Shown here one piece after another: positions 24,889 through 37,567 of a DNA stretch of 64,000 bases. Source of the stretch: Beroe ovata (lineage: Eukaryota > Ctenophora > Nuda > Beroida > Beroidae); contig CAMPET010000308.1 of NCBI GenBank assembly GCA_946803715.1, forward strand, positions 8,627 to 72,626, in the 5' to 3' direction. Numbering within the stretch: position 1 is the stretch's first letter; each line of letters starts with the position of its first letter. The notes below the pieces were generated by a model. It ran no database searches and was not told the origin of the DNA. It was given only the letters and a program-made list of their open reading frames with translations. The position numbers and the translations under genes are program-made.

Positions 24889-26411
24889 TCCTTACGGCAT
24901 TTTTACCTGCATTGCAGTCCTTATGCAACTATACCGTCCAATCTCATTATTGCAGTGAAACTCTGTCCTCATTTGTCCCCGACTGAAACATCTGTTCAGT
25001 GCAGTGGTTTCATGACATCAGTGGTTGTTGCGACTCGAAGTAGGTCAATTTATCGTATGAATCCATAGCGTGAATATGGTAACAGTGAACTTTTGCTCCT
25101 CTTGTGAAATGTGAAACTTTACGAAGGAGTAGACCTTACGAGGAGTGTGGCAGCCACACTGCCACACTCATTNTTTACCTGCATTGCAGTCCTTATGCAA
25201 CTATACTGTCCAATCTCATTATTGCAGTGAAACTCTGTCCTCATTTGTCCCCGACTGTAGCATCTGTTCAGTGCAGTGGTTTCATGACATCAGTGGTTGT
25301 TGCGACTCGAAGTAGGTCAATTCATCGCATGAATCCAATATCCATAGCGTGAATGTGGTAACAGTGAACTTTAGCTCCTCTTGTGAAATGTGAAATTTTA
25401 CGAAGTGCCTCGCTATTTTATGTAACGCGCGCGACTAATTAGAACATATGTATTAGCGCGGCACGTACGTTAATTCTATGCGCATTGTAGAATAAAAAAC
25501 ATGAAGATGCCTGTATTTCCCTGTATTTCCGATTCGGGTGTGGCGACGCGAAAACTGCGAATTTCATGACTAAGCTTCTGTCAAATTGCAGGTGGCTTCA
25601 ACCAACTGGAAACGAATGATGATTGTCCTTGAAATGACAGAGGAGGAGCGATCATCGCTCACAACGGAGAAGTTGAATAACATGCGAAATGTCCATAATG
25701 ATCCCAGAGTGAAACCACTTTCAGCCCTTGGTTGGAAAGCGCATCCAAATAACCAGGAATACGCAGACTACTTTAAATTTGCCTTATTCAGACACCCGTT
25801 CACAAGGGTTGTATCAGCGTGGCGTAATAAGCTCCATACAGAGAAGGTGAACAAGTATTTCTACAAGAACTACGGAATTGACATAATTAGACTAACTAGG
25901 GGCGAGGCGGGGGTAGCCAAGTTCTACGAAAATAACGAGGAGAATCTCGTCACGTTCGAAGAATTTATTACCGGAATCCGAAATGGGATTATCGACAGAC
26001 ACTGGTCGCCACAATCGGAAATCTGCACGCCGTGTGAAGTAGATTACACGTACGTCGGCTTCTTCGAGTATCTTACCGACGACACAAACTACATTTGGAA
26101 GCAGGTTTGTTGTTTATTAAACATTAAAAACTGCTCAATGTTTTATAATGGGACCAATCTATCATACCTTATCATTTTGCACGTGCTTTCAGATCGGTGT
26201 TCAAGAGGAAATGATACGTGCGGACCACATATCGGAGGATGGCCAAGTGAAATCTACCACTGAGTACACCCGGGAACTATTCAATCAAATACCGGAGCGG
26301 GAAGTTGAATTCATGTATAAATTCTATCAGAAGGACTTCGCTCTGTTCGGATATGACAGGGACGTGAATAGTCCGACCTTTCCTTATCCCGCGATTCCGA
26401 GGGTCACGTGA
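21911..26411 (+). CDS. HNK-1-family carbohydrate sulfotransferase (CHST8-14 type)
   Basis: A Golgi type II enzyme that moves sulfate from PAPS to a glycan hydroxyl or amino-sugar position; the acceptor (chondroitin, dermatan, GalNAc or glucuronate) cannot be read. Eight exons in consistent phase give 393 aa: 21911-21995, 22098-22145, 22248-22324, 22445-22465, 22517-22609, 22910-23035, 25592-26104, 26193-26411. Residues 2-20 are a signal anchor (KKQFFCAIIIVAGVLIY). The 5'-phosphosulfate loop YCSVPKVASTNWKR spans the exon 6/7 junction (145-158). The 3'-phosphate site RHPFTRVVSAWRNK is at 217-230. HWSPQSEICTPC at 287-298 is typical of the family. The length fits. Intron 6 (2.55 kb) contains a contig join and a duplicated 0.23-kb stretch. 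The start is the first ATG before the anchor; the stop lies inside a GTCACGTGAC motif. Confidence 0.9.
23036..25591. other. Sulfotransferase intron 6 with repeats and contig joins
   Basis: No exon was recognised in this intron. It holds CA microsatellites at about 23925-23958 (with an 'n') and 24850-24888, and two versions of one 0.23-kb stretch around the 'n' at 25173. A GC-rich stretch near 25420-25560 (taacgcgcgcgac, gattcgggtgtggcgacgcg) resembles the foldback sequences elsewhere in the window. Confidence 0.6.
24902..25401. repeat. Duplicated 0.23-kb stretch around an 'n' (probable allelic overlap)
   Basis: 24902 to about 25127 and 25174-25401 match closely (both begin tttacctgcattgcagtcc), with a few substitutions and a small indel. 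The second copy starts exactly after the single n at 25173. This looks like an unmerged contig overlap, not a real tandem duplication. Confidence 0.75.
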
Positions 26412-26453
26412 CAGCAGCCGGGAGTCACGTGACGGCAGCTAGGGTCACGTGAC
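26403..26453. promoter_or_regulatory. Triple GTCACGTGAC palindrome array
   Basis: Perfect gtcacgtgac palindromes lie at 26403-26412, 26424-26433 and 26444-26453, spaced 21 and 20 bp, with a degenerate fourth (atcacgttac) near 26465. This is the extended E-box bound by MITF/TFE/USF-type bHLH-ZIP factors. The first copy contains the sulfotransferase stop codon. The array lies about 480 bp upstream of the next plus-strand gene, so it could act on that gene's promoter. Confidence 0.6.
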
Positions 26454-26641
26454 TACAAATCGAGATCACGTTACGTCAATCATCCATGTGATTAGGCACT
26501 TCTGTGTTCGAAATTGACAAAGGGTAATTTCGTTCAGAAAACACGAATTTCTTGGCGACAATTTTCATTTTTCACGTTTCCGCTACGAAATGGGTATTTT
26601 AATGTGTTGATAAAATTCTTGTTTGACAATTCTGGATTCTG

Positions 26642-26647
26642 AATAAA
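26642..26647 (+). terminator. Candidate polyadenylation signal for the sulfotransferase
   Basis: AATAAA 230 bp after the stop codon and before the next gene. A second AATAAA-like word occurs about 35 bp further on. No cleavage data. Confidence 0.45.
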
Positions 26648-26934
26648 TTGTTTCTCTGATTATCTTCAAAATGGTGAAAATAAAATTTACACGCACTTTA
26701 TTTCAACAAAGATGAGGACCACAACCTCTGTTAGTGTTCAGCACTGTTGACAAATTATAGAAGTAAGTATCTTAAAGTTAACGACTTAAATAAGAAAGGT
26801 ACATCTCAAAATTGAGAATGATATTTGGATTGAGAATGTTACCAGGAAACTAAATGGTCAAGTTAAATGTTTAAATCGAATGCTTGTAGAATGACGGGAT
26901 CTAACAAATCCCTCATTTCTTTTCCGAGTTATTC

Positions 26935-29761
26935 ATGATTCCCATCTCACTTCTCATCTTGGGCGCAGTTTTCATAGGGCACATAGTGGAATGTGATACT
27001 GATAAACTCGGGGTTCTCACCGAAAATAGACCACTGTATGACGAAATCCTCACGTTTTTACCCATATTCTTCTCAATGCTAAGATGGACGAGAGATAGCG
27101 AGGAATATCAGATTAAGGAAGGTGAAATTTCCCTCGAAAAAGCTGTGATTCATTACCTAGGCGGGGACATTCACCTATTGCAAGATTATCGCACGCAATT
27201 TGAACAAAGAAGGCAGGAGTCCATTGACATGATAGAGAACACAGAATCACCAGTTGGTCTGGGTGTCCAAGTCGCTCTTGATTTTTACACCGCACTTCTC
27301 TTCTTTCTAGATAAGTATACTGCCGATCCCACTGGAACCAGTATCACTAACTGCAGGTCAAGTTTATTGGATTCGGACTGGACGATAACTGAAACCGAAT
27401 TCGATGAAAGCATTCGTATGGCAAGAGAATCCGGGTCCCGTACAATGAGTTTACTTCATGAGCTACTGGAGGACGATTTCGCGGCAGTCAGTACTCATCA
27501 AACACTATACCACTTTGCATTTCTTCAGAAGTTACGAGGGGAGTCGCTCCTTTACGAGACAATGCTACTAAAAGTACAGAAAGCGGGCATTCAATACTTG
27601 TCCTATCGTTCCAAGGAAAAAGATGAAGAAACATGTGACGTATTCCGTCCCCACTTCAGAGCGACGTTATTCATTGAGAAAACTCTTTTGAGATACCTTT
27701 CGAAATCGAAGTATACCGATAACTCAATTGGATTCTGTTATCAGAAAATTGAGGAATTTCGGTTAATGACGCTGGAAGCTGCTCTTGAATACCTGGATGA
27801 GTGTCTAAACGACAAAGAAGTAACCGAAGCAGCTTTTGGAAGTGAAATTAAAAACGATGAATATCAGCTTGCTATGATGTTAGCCAAGCTAAAGACAACC
27901 TCAAAGAGCAAGCTGAGGTTGCTTTCATGGTCTTTCGTGCAAGACATCTTACTATCGAAAATCAAAGTCAAGGACTGCACAGACTGTCAATGTGCCCTGA
28001 GAGCAAAGTTGAAGGAGTTGAGAAGATGTGTTGAGAGAATCAGAGAATTACTAAATTTACCGGACGAGGGTGCATTCTGTAACTCGTCTTGGGGGACGGA
28101 GGAGTACAGTTTGTTGAAATCTGCCGATGGAAAACTTCCTGATTTTCTCTTGATAAATCAGGAACAACTGATTCCCCAGGATGTTCGCGATGTGCATCAC
28201 TTGACCGATATATTTGGTATTTCCGATGATATGTTGAAGCCCTGGTACTGGGGTCCGTTCGTTGGGATACCGTATTTGAACTTTCCAACCATGGCTGGCT
28301 TATGGTGGATTTCATCCTACTTTTTTGACATCCAAAGCTGTGATCAATTTAGGGACATCCAGATATTGCGGATTCTACTTTCGAAGTACGGTGAAGTGAA
28401 CTTTTATGTGATTGATCGGGCGTATCTGCCGATTTGTAATCGATTATCCGTTACAGAACCAATACAAAGCGTGGCCATGAGTTCAGTTCTGATATCAATG
28501 TCCACGTACGAAGAAGTTAGAAAATTCGATCCCATCGATTTAAGCGTCCTTTTCGAACAATCACAAAGCAACGATGGCAAGCCCGGAACTATCAACTCAT
28601 TCCAATTATCAACCGCAGCTCTATTTGCCGATTTCATAGATGAATCTCTCCCAGTAGATCCAGAATACTTCCAAGTTGGTGTGACAAACTTCACCAAAAC
28701 TTACGTTAAAGGGTTCAAAGGAAGTGACTTCGACCACTTAGTGGAATATGTACTTCAGCACTACAACGAGAGTTGTGCAACGTGCTCCATAATAGACCTA
28801 CTCAAACGGAATGTTGATATAACTCGATCAGGAATCTACAACCATTGGCAAGACAGGATTTACCCCATCCCGCTTGAAAACGAACAGTACACGCAAGCGA
28901 GAAGTAATGTTGTTTCGAAAGATGCCGAACAGTTTTCGTTAAATGAGTGTCAGGAAAATGTAGAACAGGATCTCAGTCGATACAGACTTGCTGCGTTTAC
29001 CTTCTGGCATTCACCCCATTTGGATAATGAATACGTTTTCGCGGATATACAGCAGGTTTTGGACGAAGAAAACACTCTACAGTACTACCGTGACCGGATA
29101 AAAGTACAGTCACTGAGAGAATTTGCGGACTATCAATACGAATGGCTCCAAACAGTTGGTAAGTCTTATGAGAAAAAACCGCAATTGCATGTGATTGAGC
29201 CTAAAATTGTCAATGAATCAAAACCAAGCTATCCGAAAACTAATCCTACTACCCTTCCCAGGAAAGAAGAAGGAAAATCTGTCAATCATAGCGAATGCAA
29301 GACGTATGCTCTCGATACCGTCGTACGAGGAAGCAGAAACTGAACTCCAGCCTGCATGGGATGAACAAGTGAGGAGCAAGATCTGCTTGATAATGAGAAT
29401 GGGAGTTTTCGACTTCTACCCGAGGAACATGATGTCTCCCGTGGACTGTTCGAACGTCAAGGATATTTACTTCGAGAAATTCGTCCGTAAGGTGGTGGAA
29501 AAACCGGCTAAACCCCGCGAACTACAGAACAGTCGGAGCATTTCGAAACAAATTGAAGACGGAAAGTCTTCTGAGGAAAAACTTGATATCAAGTTATCGA
29601 GGTCAATTCCAGTGAAACCGGATGAGGTGGAATCATATTCAAACACCAGACAAGGGAATGGTCAATCGGGATCATCGAGGAAGAAGTCCAAAAAGAAGAA
29701 GAAAATGAAAGGGAATAAGAAGAGGAAGAAGCGAAAGAAAAAGAAGAAAACTGAGGATTAG
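26935..29761 (+). CDS. Unrecognised large secreted protein with Lys-rich tail
   Basis: I do not recognise this protein. Exon 1 (26935-29158) opens with a clear signal peptide (ISLLILGAVFIGHIV, cleavage likely after VEC near residue 20). A 103-bp intron follows: donor TTG|GTAAGT, branch-like ctaat, acceptor acccttcccag at 29261. Exon 2 is 29262-29761. The splice gives 907 aa and joins what otherwise looks like two overlapping frames. The body looks alpha-helical, with scattered cysteines (for example CTDCQC near residue 350) and an aromatic segment PWYWGPFVGIPYLNFPT around 440-456. It ends in a roughly 30-residue tail that is mostly Lys/Arg. A secreted protein with such a tail could bind sulfated glycans; that is inference. 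It follows the sulfotransferase gene on the same strand by about 520 bp and converges with SSX2IP (238 bp between stops). Confidence 0.8.
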
Positions 29762-29999
29762 CTGGCGATTTTCATGATAAACCCCTCCAAAATGTGCCAG
29801 AGTGAGATCTTTGAGCTGTCTGTTTGATAAACTATAGTCCATCGCATTTGGTGCGTCATGCCACGAATCTTAAAAACTAAAAACTGAACTTTCCAATTGT
29901 CCCAAGACCGAAATTTTGAATGCAAACTGAACCCGATTGAGCATCATCATACACCATCCCTCCTATTCAAGGAAGTGTGGGAGTGGGGGGTTGCTGTCC

Positions 30000-32900
30000 T
30001 CACACTGGAGTGTTCATATACTGATTGATGAGTGACTGCTTCACATGGAATAGATCTCTGGCACTGTCTGGTGTAGCAGCTGTGTTAGCAGAGGACGGTT
30101 TGAGGATAGGTGTCCCGTTCATGCTGTTCCTGTGAGTACATGTTCGAATGATTACATGATTAATCAGAACAATTAATCAATTATAAATTGATCATTAATC
30201 ACATAATTGATCCGAGTTTAACCACATACTTATCGACATCCTCATTTGATTTGCAGTGATAAATGCGGATAATCATGGTAATTCTTATTGTCTGTGTCTA
30301 CTCACTCGTTTAGTATTTTGCCGTGCAAGTTGGAGATATCAAGTCTTGCCAGTTCTCTGTTGAACTCTTCGGTTGTTGCTACGGGAATGTTTTGGGTTGC
30401 TGGGGGCGTTGCTAAGACTCCATCATCACCAGCTGTGTTGGACTCGGGGGAGAAGACCAAGTGACCGTCTCTCATACCAGCACGGGTAACTTCTGGAAAA
30501 ATAAGAGATTTTGATAAACTATCATAAGAGCAGGATATGAATTGGACGACTTTTCAATTTCGAGACCGACTCACCGGTGTATATCTCTGTTGATTCGTTA
30601 TTCTGATAGCTCGGTATGATCTTATCATCCTTGCCATGGTCTACATATTCTCCCTCTGATGAGATCACCCTCCCTCCCTTCCATCGAGCTTCTCGTCCCT
30701 CATTCGTGTTGGGAACATGATTTTCCTTGCTGCCCTGAATCATATTGGCATCGATAGTGTTATCGTTGCCATAGTCGTACGACTCAGCTCCAAAGTTGGT
30801 GTTGTCTCTGAAATTTTCCCGTTTGATCGATTGGAGATTCGGTGTTGCGAGAAGGTTGCTCTCAAACAGCTGCGTTCTTTCTTCTCTGAATCTCTTGTGC
30901 TGGAAGGAACAAGATTTATAACGGTATTTTGAAACAAATACGCATGCAACCTCAATAACGATCTATCGTGTAATATCCACTTACATCATTCTTTATTTTG
31001 TTTTCCAACGCGACCAACTCTTCCTTTTCCTTCCTCATTTCTCGTCTACTCTGTTCAACTTTCTCCTTCTCTTCCACGAGTTGCTGGAACCTAGACTCAA
31101 GCTCTGCGTCCTGGATAACGCAAGTCAGACGGGAGGAGTTAAAAAGTAAGTTAAGTTATGCTAAGTTAAGTTAAGTTAGTCTCATGAAACTCACATGAAT
31201 GTCCGAGTAATCCTTCTTTTCCTCTTTGCATGAACACTCCTGTGAAGAAAGAAATGATGACCTAGAATTTACGAGAGAACAGTCTAAAAACACGAGTGTT
31301 TCTGTTCATTCTTACCCCAAGAGCAACCAACTGTTCGGAAATGGTTGACTGCTGATTCTCAATAGTCTGTCTCATGGAAGAGAGCTCCTCTTCGATTTCT
31401 GAAATATATGTTTATTCAAGACTCGGGTATTCAAAGGTGTACGGGATATCTTGATTCCTGAAATTCCACCCCTTCCTGACACTTACCTTTGTTACAGGTC
31501 ATACGCTTGTGTTTCTCTTTTATCATCTCAATCTTATCATCAATGGAGGTTTTAAACGTGTCTTGGACTACTGCATGAGGCATGTTGATGTGTGAGATGA
31601 TCTTCGGGTCTAGGTCCGCAGTCGCGAAGAAACTTTCGTCCACATTTCCCGAGTTTATAACGTTGATAAGTTCTTTCTCGAGACCAGCAAGACTGAAAAC
31701 AAGCGGATATAAATTCTGAGGAAATCTAATTTCGAAATCTGCACTTTAGTTGAGTTGAGCGTAAATGGGGCGACCATATAATGAATACCAGTGTCTGAGA
31801 TGGTCATTTTCCTGGAACAACTCTTTGTTTCTCTCCTCTTGCTCCTCCACCAGCTGTTTGTACAGCTCCTCCCGTGGGTCGTCGCCCCATTGTGGCCGGC
31901 GACCGGATGCCGACCTAGGTACAGTGTTCAGTACTTGCTGTGTACCTGGGAATTGTTAAATTGGATCAATCCACCTGTACAGCTGAAGTTGTATTTCAGG
32001 AGAATGAGATAGAAGAGGCATGTCTTTGTTCGCTGGGCAACTAACAAATACCGACCTTTCTCGACTTTCTTTTCCATGATTTTCTTGCAAAGTCTCTCCT
32101 TGTGTTGTAGAGATTCTCGTTCTTTCTTCCTTACTTCGTGGTTGAAGTGGTCTTGTTTATGCTCCATCATTACAGTCAGCCTTCGCACCTGAATAACAGT
32201 TAATGCAAAATCAAATTAGCTTCATGGTTATGCATTATGCAATTAACAGAAAAAAACGTTAGAATTAAAGCTACGTGCGCCACATGCAAAATGAAGTGCG
32301 CGCGCGAATAAGGCGCGAAAATTTCGAAACCAAGAATCTGACCTTCGCGCATTCCATAAAGTCCAGACTAAACAAGAAATTGTGCCAAAGACTGGCAAAG
32401 GCAGTCATTGTCTCTTCAACACAATGTGTTGACAGGCACTGTGTTACAGTGTACAGCTATACTTAGTATCGTAATACATATCTTGAGTCATAACCTCTTT
32501 CTGGGCCTCAGGAAATGTAAACAACATGATTGAATATGTCCTAGACGTTACATGCATCTTAGGTCAATTGTCAAGGGCTCGTATTCAACAATGAATTACT
32601 TCAATAGATCAATTACGTGTTTTACTAAATCCTGCCTTTGTCGTAGAATATGTCAGTATAGTAAGCAAATTTTACAGCCCGTTCTTAATGCAATGACAAA
32701 CTGTGATAGATACTTCCTCAAGTCAAGCCAAACAGTATCCGAGTTATTCTACAAAACTAACAGATAGACAAACAACTAACAAACAAACGAACAAACAAAC
32801 AAACCTCATCTTCTTCTTGCTTTAGTTTGGTGGTGAGATGTTTGTTTTTAACTCTTGTTTGTCGTTCCTTTTCAGCAGCAGCTGTCAGCTCCCTCTTTAC

Positions 32901-33003
32901 AGCCTCTAATTCACCCTGAAAAGTTTGTGTGTGTATGTGTGTGTGTGTGTGTGTGTATGTGTGTGTTTGTTTGTGTGTGTGTGTNNNNNNNNNNNNNNNN
33001 NNN

Positions 33004-33038
<35 letters not shown>

Positions 33039-33575
33039 AGGAAAGGACGGGTAAACACCAAACAGTAAAAAAGACCTCACAATCTACCATACCCACACTC
33101 GACATACCATTAACATTCCCCATGACTCCAATAGTAAACACGTCACGGCTTATACACTGTGTTGACAGGGTTACTAGAGGAAACGTCAGAAAAATCTGTA
33201 ATGTACACTCAACCATAAACGTCACATTGGTATGGAATGTGTGACAAGTCCTCGTGGTAGATTAAAACTGTCAAATTTCAGTAGGAATTTACAATAATTC
33301 TCTCGCTTGCTATCTAAGGATTACCTATAAGCATGCGTATGCCATATAGTGTATGCGATCAGATATTCATACTTGATCGGTAGGAGTATTTGCTCATAGT
33401 GGTGGAGCATTTTAGAAGGAACGCTCTTCGACAATCACATCCACAGTATGTTAGATTGTTCCTTGTTAGTATGTCTCCCACGTCGCTAGATTAATGACAC
33501 TCGCACTTGCATAACATTACACAGAGTACACACACGTCACACACAGTACTACATACTTACAGCTCACACTACACA

Positions 33576-33623
<48 letters not shown>

Positions 33624-35494
33624 GACCACATACATGCGAGGTTCATTCAGTACGATACCAACCTGAAGCCTGTCCATTGTGTTCAGGTAGTTGTTGGAAT
33701 CAGCCTGCATCTTTGAACACCTGAAAAGTGACAACACAGTTAGTGCATGTGTAGACACTAGACATGGAATGACCAAAGTTTCGGCTAGAATTCGGACTAG
33801 TTTCATTTGCATAGATTGATCAGGAGTTCGGAGCCAAAGTTCCTCTTCAGACACTCTCTATCAAGAGTATATTTGACAATCTATACTCTAGTTGGTCAAC
33901 TAGAGTATAGTTGACTTACTATACCGAACTATGAAGCCTGATTTTCCACGATTTAGCTCGTTACAGCTCTGTTATGTACTAATTAATGTTTCATGAGAGT
34001 ATTCCATTAACATGGAGGAATAAGCACGTGGTGGCACTGTGGACGAGTATTTCTGCACATGCAGAAAATATCCGTACTATATTTACACACGTAGTGGCGG
34101 AACATTGATTCAGCTTGATAGAACGCTCGTGCGTCACACATACGTAAAACATACACATATGCACACACACAAGCAGTGACTTGAGTATGTGTTCTTGGTT
34201 GATGATTTCATCGTACAGTTTGATGATACTGGCGTCTGGCATAGAGAGAAGGGGTCAAAGCATATTTCTGCTAACCCCATTTGGGAAATATTGAAGAAGC
34301 TATTCGAAAGTAGGTAGGTACCGCTATTTAAATTATGCACATTCTGTAATGTGAATACTATACAATGTACATGGCACAATGTACGGTATACGTATGTCGT
34401 ACAGCATAGGTGTGTGAGATATTTACTACTAATTAACTATTCAGTTGTATAGCTTTACCTACTTCACTGACATATCACCATAGCTACAGCTTTCTCGTAT
34501 ACACTACGGATATTGTTGATATCTGTTAGTTAAACATGGTATACCATCAGACCTATCACAAGATACAATGGAAATGGCAATTGTGACTTATTCCATCTCT
34601 TCATAGCTGGTCTGAATTCTGGGGTTAAAATACACGAAAATACATGACTTCAATCTTCAACATAGCAGCAATGCACAAAAACCGTTTTGTTTCAACTAAT
34701 AATGACCTATTCCAATAGTAGTGGCTCATTAATACATCAAAAGGTATGGTGTCAGCTCAATGTTATACGATAGCCATCTGAGTGTACTTTTAACTAAAAT
34801 ATTACATAACTGGCAACTAGTGCACAACTTTCCAATAATTATTTGTGGTGTGTGAGTTCGCATTTGGCTTGACGATTTTACCTATAGAGAAAATTAACAG
34901 TTAACTTAACCTGGTATGGGTATGAAAAATTCATCAATGATTAACTTGAATTTGAGTAAATGACAAGGGAAACACAACATGATACAGAAAATCCATATAC
35001 CTTTCTTCCATTGCATTCCTCTCATTTATCCAGTTCAGATGGTAGCTAGTGACATCATTGATCTTACTCTCAAACTCATGTTGACTTGTCACAGGTTCCA
35101 TACCAAGCCCAGCAAGGCACTGCAAATGATCGACTCAATTTTTTATTTAATTTAGGAACAGTTATCAAGAACCATCTGAACGCAACTATGAATGCAAACA
35201 CAAAGAATACAGATGTGAACAAATAAGATTAATGAATGCAACATGCTTATTTCCACTAAGTAACAAGCATGAAGAGCAGATAATATGAATTGTTATTCCA
35301 GAAGTAATATCACATCTATGATTCCTGGACAAATGGCATGCCTTGATCAATGGATTAGTAAAGAGGAGTAAATGATAGCCCCACAATAAGACTATTACAA
35401 TTGCTCTTAACTTATAACTGATTATTTATCACTGAACACTTACTCGGTTGAAAGAAGTGATATCTATCAAATTAGCATCAAGATGGTTTATCAT
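30000..35494 (-). CDS. SSX2IP: SSX2IP/ADIP-like coiled-coil centrosomal protein
   Basis: In vertebrates this protein is a centriolar-satellite and spindle-pole factor needed for centrosome and cilium assembly, and also sits at adherens junctions with afadin and alpha-actinin. The strongest match joins exons near 32790-32920 and 32045-32187: QTRVKNKHLTTKLKQEEDE then VRRLTVMMEHKQDHFNHEV and KKERESLQHKERL, the conserved ADIP core. Next come ELYKQLVEEQEERNKELF (about 31800-31890), coiled-coil exons at 31580-31690, 31320-31390 and 30980-31110, then a long exon at about 30560-30918 beginning HKRFREERTQLFESN, and a last exon ending at 30002 (INQYMNTPV). The first exon (MINHLDANLIDITSFNR, ATG at 35494) joins about 35002-35120 in phase. 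The exon near 34200-34240 (ASIIKLYDEIINQEHIL) does not fit in phase, so an exon is missing there. A TG repeat with a 19-N run interrupts one intron. Confidence 0.75.
32927..33038. repeat. TG microsatellite with 19-N gap
   Basis: Alternating TG with interruptions on both sides of Ns at 32985-33003, in an SSX2IP intron. The repeat's true length is unresolved. Confidence 0.95.
33577..33620. repeat. CA microsatellite
   Basis: About 22 uninterrupted CA units in an SSX2IP intron. Confidence 0.95.
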
Positions 35495-36184
35495 TGTTCC
35501 AAGTATCGGTTATTTCATCAACCTGAATCACAGATAAGATCAGAAAATTTAGAGACTTTTTCTCAGAGGCCTAGAGTTGATCAAATAGAAGTGTTAACCA
35601 CTAAATAGAGAAATGAAATGCAGATCTTCAGTATATATAACTTCATGAAATTGAACCTCTGACTAGAAAAGATGAAGCAGTTCAAAATTTAACTGGTTAA
35701 GTTAACTGGATACACATGATAATACAATACAAGGTTTTGCTGGAATGCAGCTCAAAGAGTGTGCTTGAGTTGGGGTTTTCATGAGTCAAATCAATTTCTT
35801 ATTGATCCTGGTGCACACAGACCAGGACAATGCCTAAACTTTCTCAAACAAAAACTCAAACTACAAAAAAAATGCGCAATATCCATTTTCCATTAACTAA
35901 AACAAAATTTGTATTGTGATGAATCTCTTTTCATAGTATGTAATGAAGTATATTGAATCCACATATCATACACACGGGCCAGGCATGTACAGCCAGTGTA
36001 TAGCGTTGTCAGTTGTGTATCGATGTAATAGAATCAGACCCTGACGACGAGAATCTCAATTCGCGCGCAAAAAACTTTTGTTCCTCGAGCATTTGCATTT
36101 ATAATTATAATGCTCAAATAACAGAAGTCTGAAGTAAGAATGAAATGACACATGACGAATCGAATCTGTCCTTTCCTATGCACG

Positions 36185-36440
36185 TGCGCGGCTCTTGCCG
36201 GCCATGTTATCTGTCCACTGTTCATGTTTCTTGCGCGAGGCGCGCGCGCCGCGCCGCGCGCAAGAAACAGTGGACAGATATAACATCCGGCAACGCCGCG
36301 CGGCTCAGTGTCCTCATTGCCGGATGCGATGTTATATCTGACCTCTGTTTCTCGCGCGCGCGCGCCGGGCCTTAAAGTTAATCTGTCATCAAAGCTGAAT
36401 TTTAAGGCGCGCGCGAAAGACAGAGGTGTAAGATAAAATT
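36185..36440. repeat. GC-rich foldback element, copy A
   Basis: Two successive hairpins. The first has arms built on atgttatctgtccactgtt and its complement, with a GCGCGC-rich tip. The second pairs ctctgtttctcgcgcgcgcg with cgcgcgcgaaagacagagg. The same words recur at 37132-37320 and 52205-52470, so this is a dispersed family. No coding capacity. Confidence 0.65.
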
Positions 36441-37131
36441 TGATAAGAAGATTAAGTGTGATTGTGAAGTCTTTGAATATCATATCGTTATCAGTCTGAC
36501 TTATCAATATCATTCAAATATTCGAAACATGCCAGATATTATTATTTGCCGAATTGCCGAAACTAGCTTATCGATCAATTTAAAAATCGGCACTGTGACT
36601 AGTTACGCTTATAGTTATAGTCAACCATAATATTAATAATCATACTCAAAGATTTTTTCATTTTTCGAGTAGAGCAAGTAANGAAAAGATGAAGCAGTTC
36701 AAAATTTAACTGGTTTAGTTAACTGGATACACATGATAATACAATGCAAGGTTTTGCTGGAATGCAGCTCAAAGAGTGTGCTTGAGTTGGGGTTTTCATG
36801 AGTCAATTCAATTTCTTATTGATCCTGGTGCACACAGACCAGGACGATGCTTAAACTTTCTCAAACAGAAACTCAAACTACAAAAAACAATGCGCAATAT
36901 CCATTTTCCATTAACTAAAACAAAATTTGTATTGTGTCATACGTACGTACGAGCCGGGCATGTACAGCCATGCCAGTGTATAGCGTTGTCAGTTGTGTAT
37001 CGATGGAATAGAATCAGACACTGACGACGAAAATCTCAATGCGCGCGCAAAAAACTTGTTGCTCAAATAACAGAACTAATAATAATGAAATGACACATGA
37101 CGAATCTGTCCTTTCCTTTGTACGGTGATCC

Positions 37132-37320
37132 CCATTGCCGGATGTTATCTGACCTCTGTTTTTCGCGCGCGCGCCTTGCCGGATGTTATCTGTCCACTGT
37201 TTCCGCGGCGCGCAAGAAACACTAAACAGTGGACAGATAACATCCGGCAACGCGCGCCTTCATCGATGTCATCGCGAAGCTGAATTTGAAGGCTAGGCGC
37301 GGCGCGCGCGAGAGACAGAG
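37132..37320. repeat. GC-rich foldback element, copy B
   Basis: The alternative-haplotype version of the element at 36185-36440. It has two direct ttgccggatgttatctg starts followed by an inverted copy (cagataacatccggcaa), with a shorter GC core. Confidence 0.65.
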
Positions 37321-37567
37321 CACAGAGGTGTAAGATAAAATCTGATAAGAAGATTAAGAGTGATTGTGAAGACTTTGAATATCATATCGGATCGTTATCA
37401 CTTTGACTTTTCAATATCATTCAAATATTCGAGAAATGCCAGATATCATTATTTGCCGAATTGCTGAAACTAGCTTATAGATGAATTTAAAAATCGGTAC
37501 TGTGACTTTTAGTTACGCTTATAGTTATAGTCAACCACAGTATTAATAATCATATTCAAAGATTTTT

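Noticed and set aside
29195-29761. Second frame overlapping the secreted-protein frame, suggesting a frameshifted pseudogene
   Set aside because: A canonical intron at 29159-29261 joins both frames in phase, so the gene is intact.
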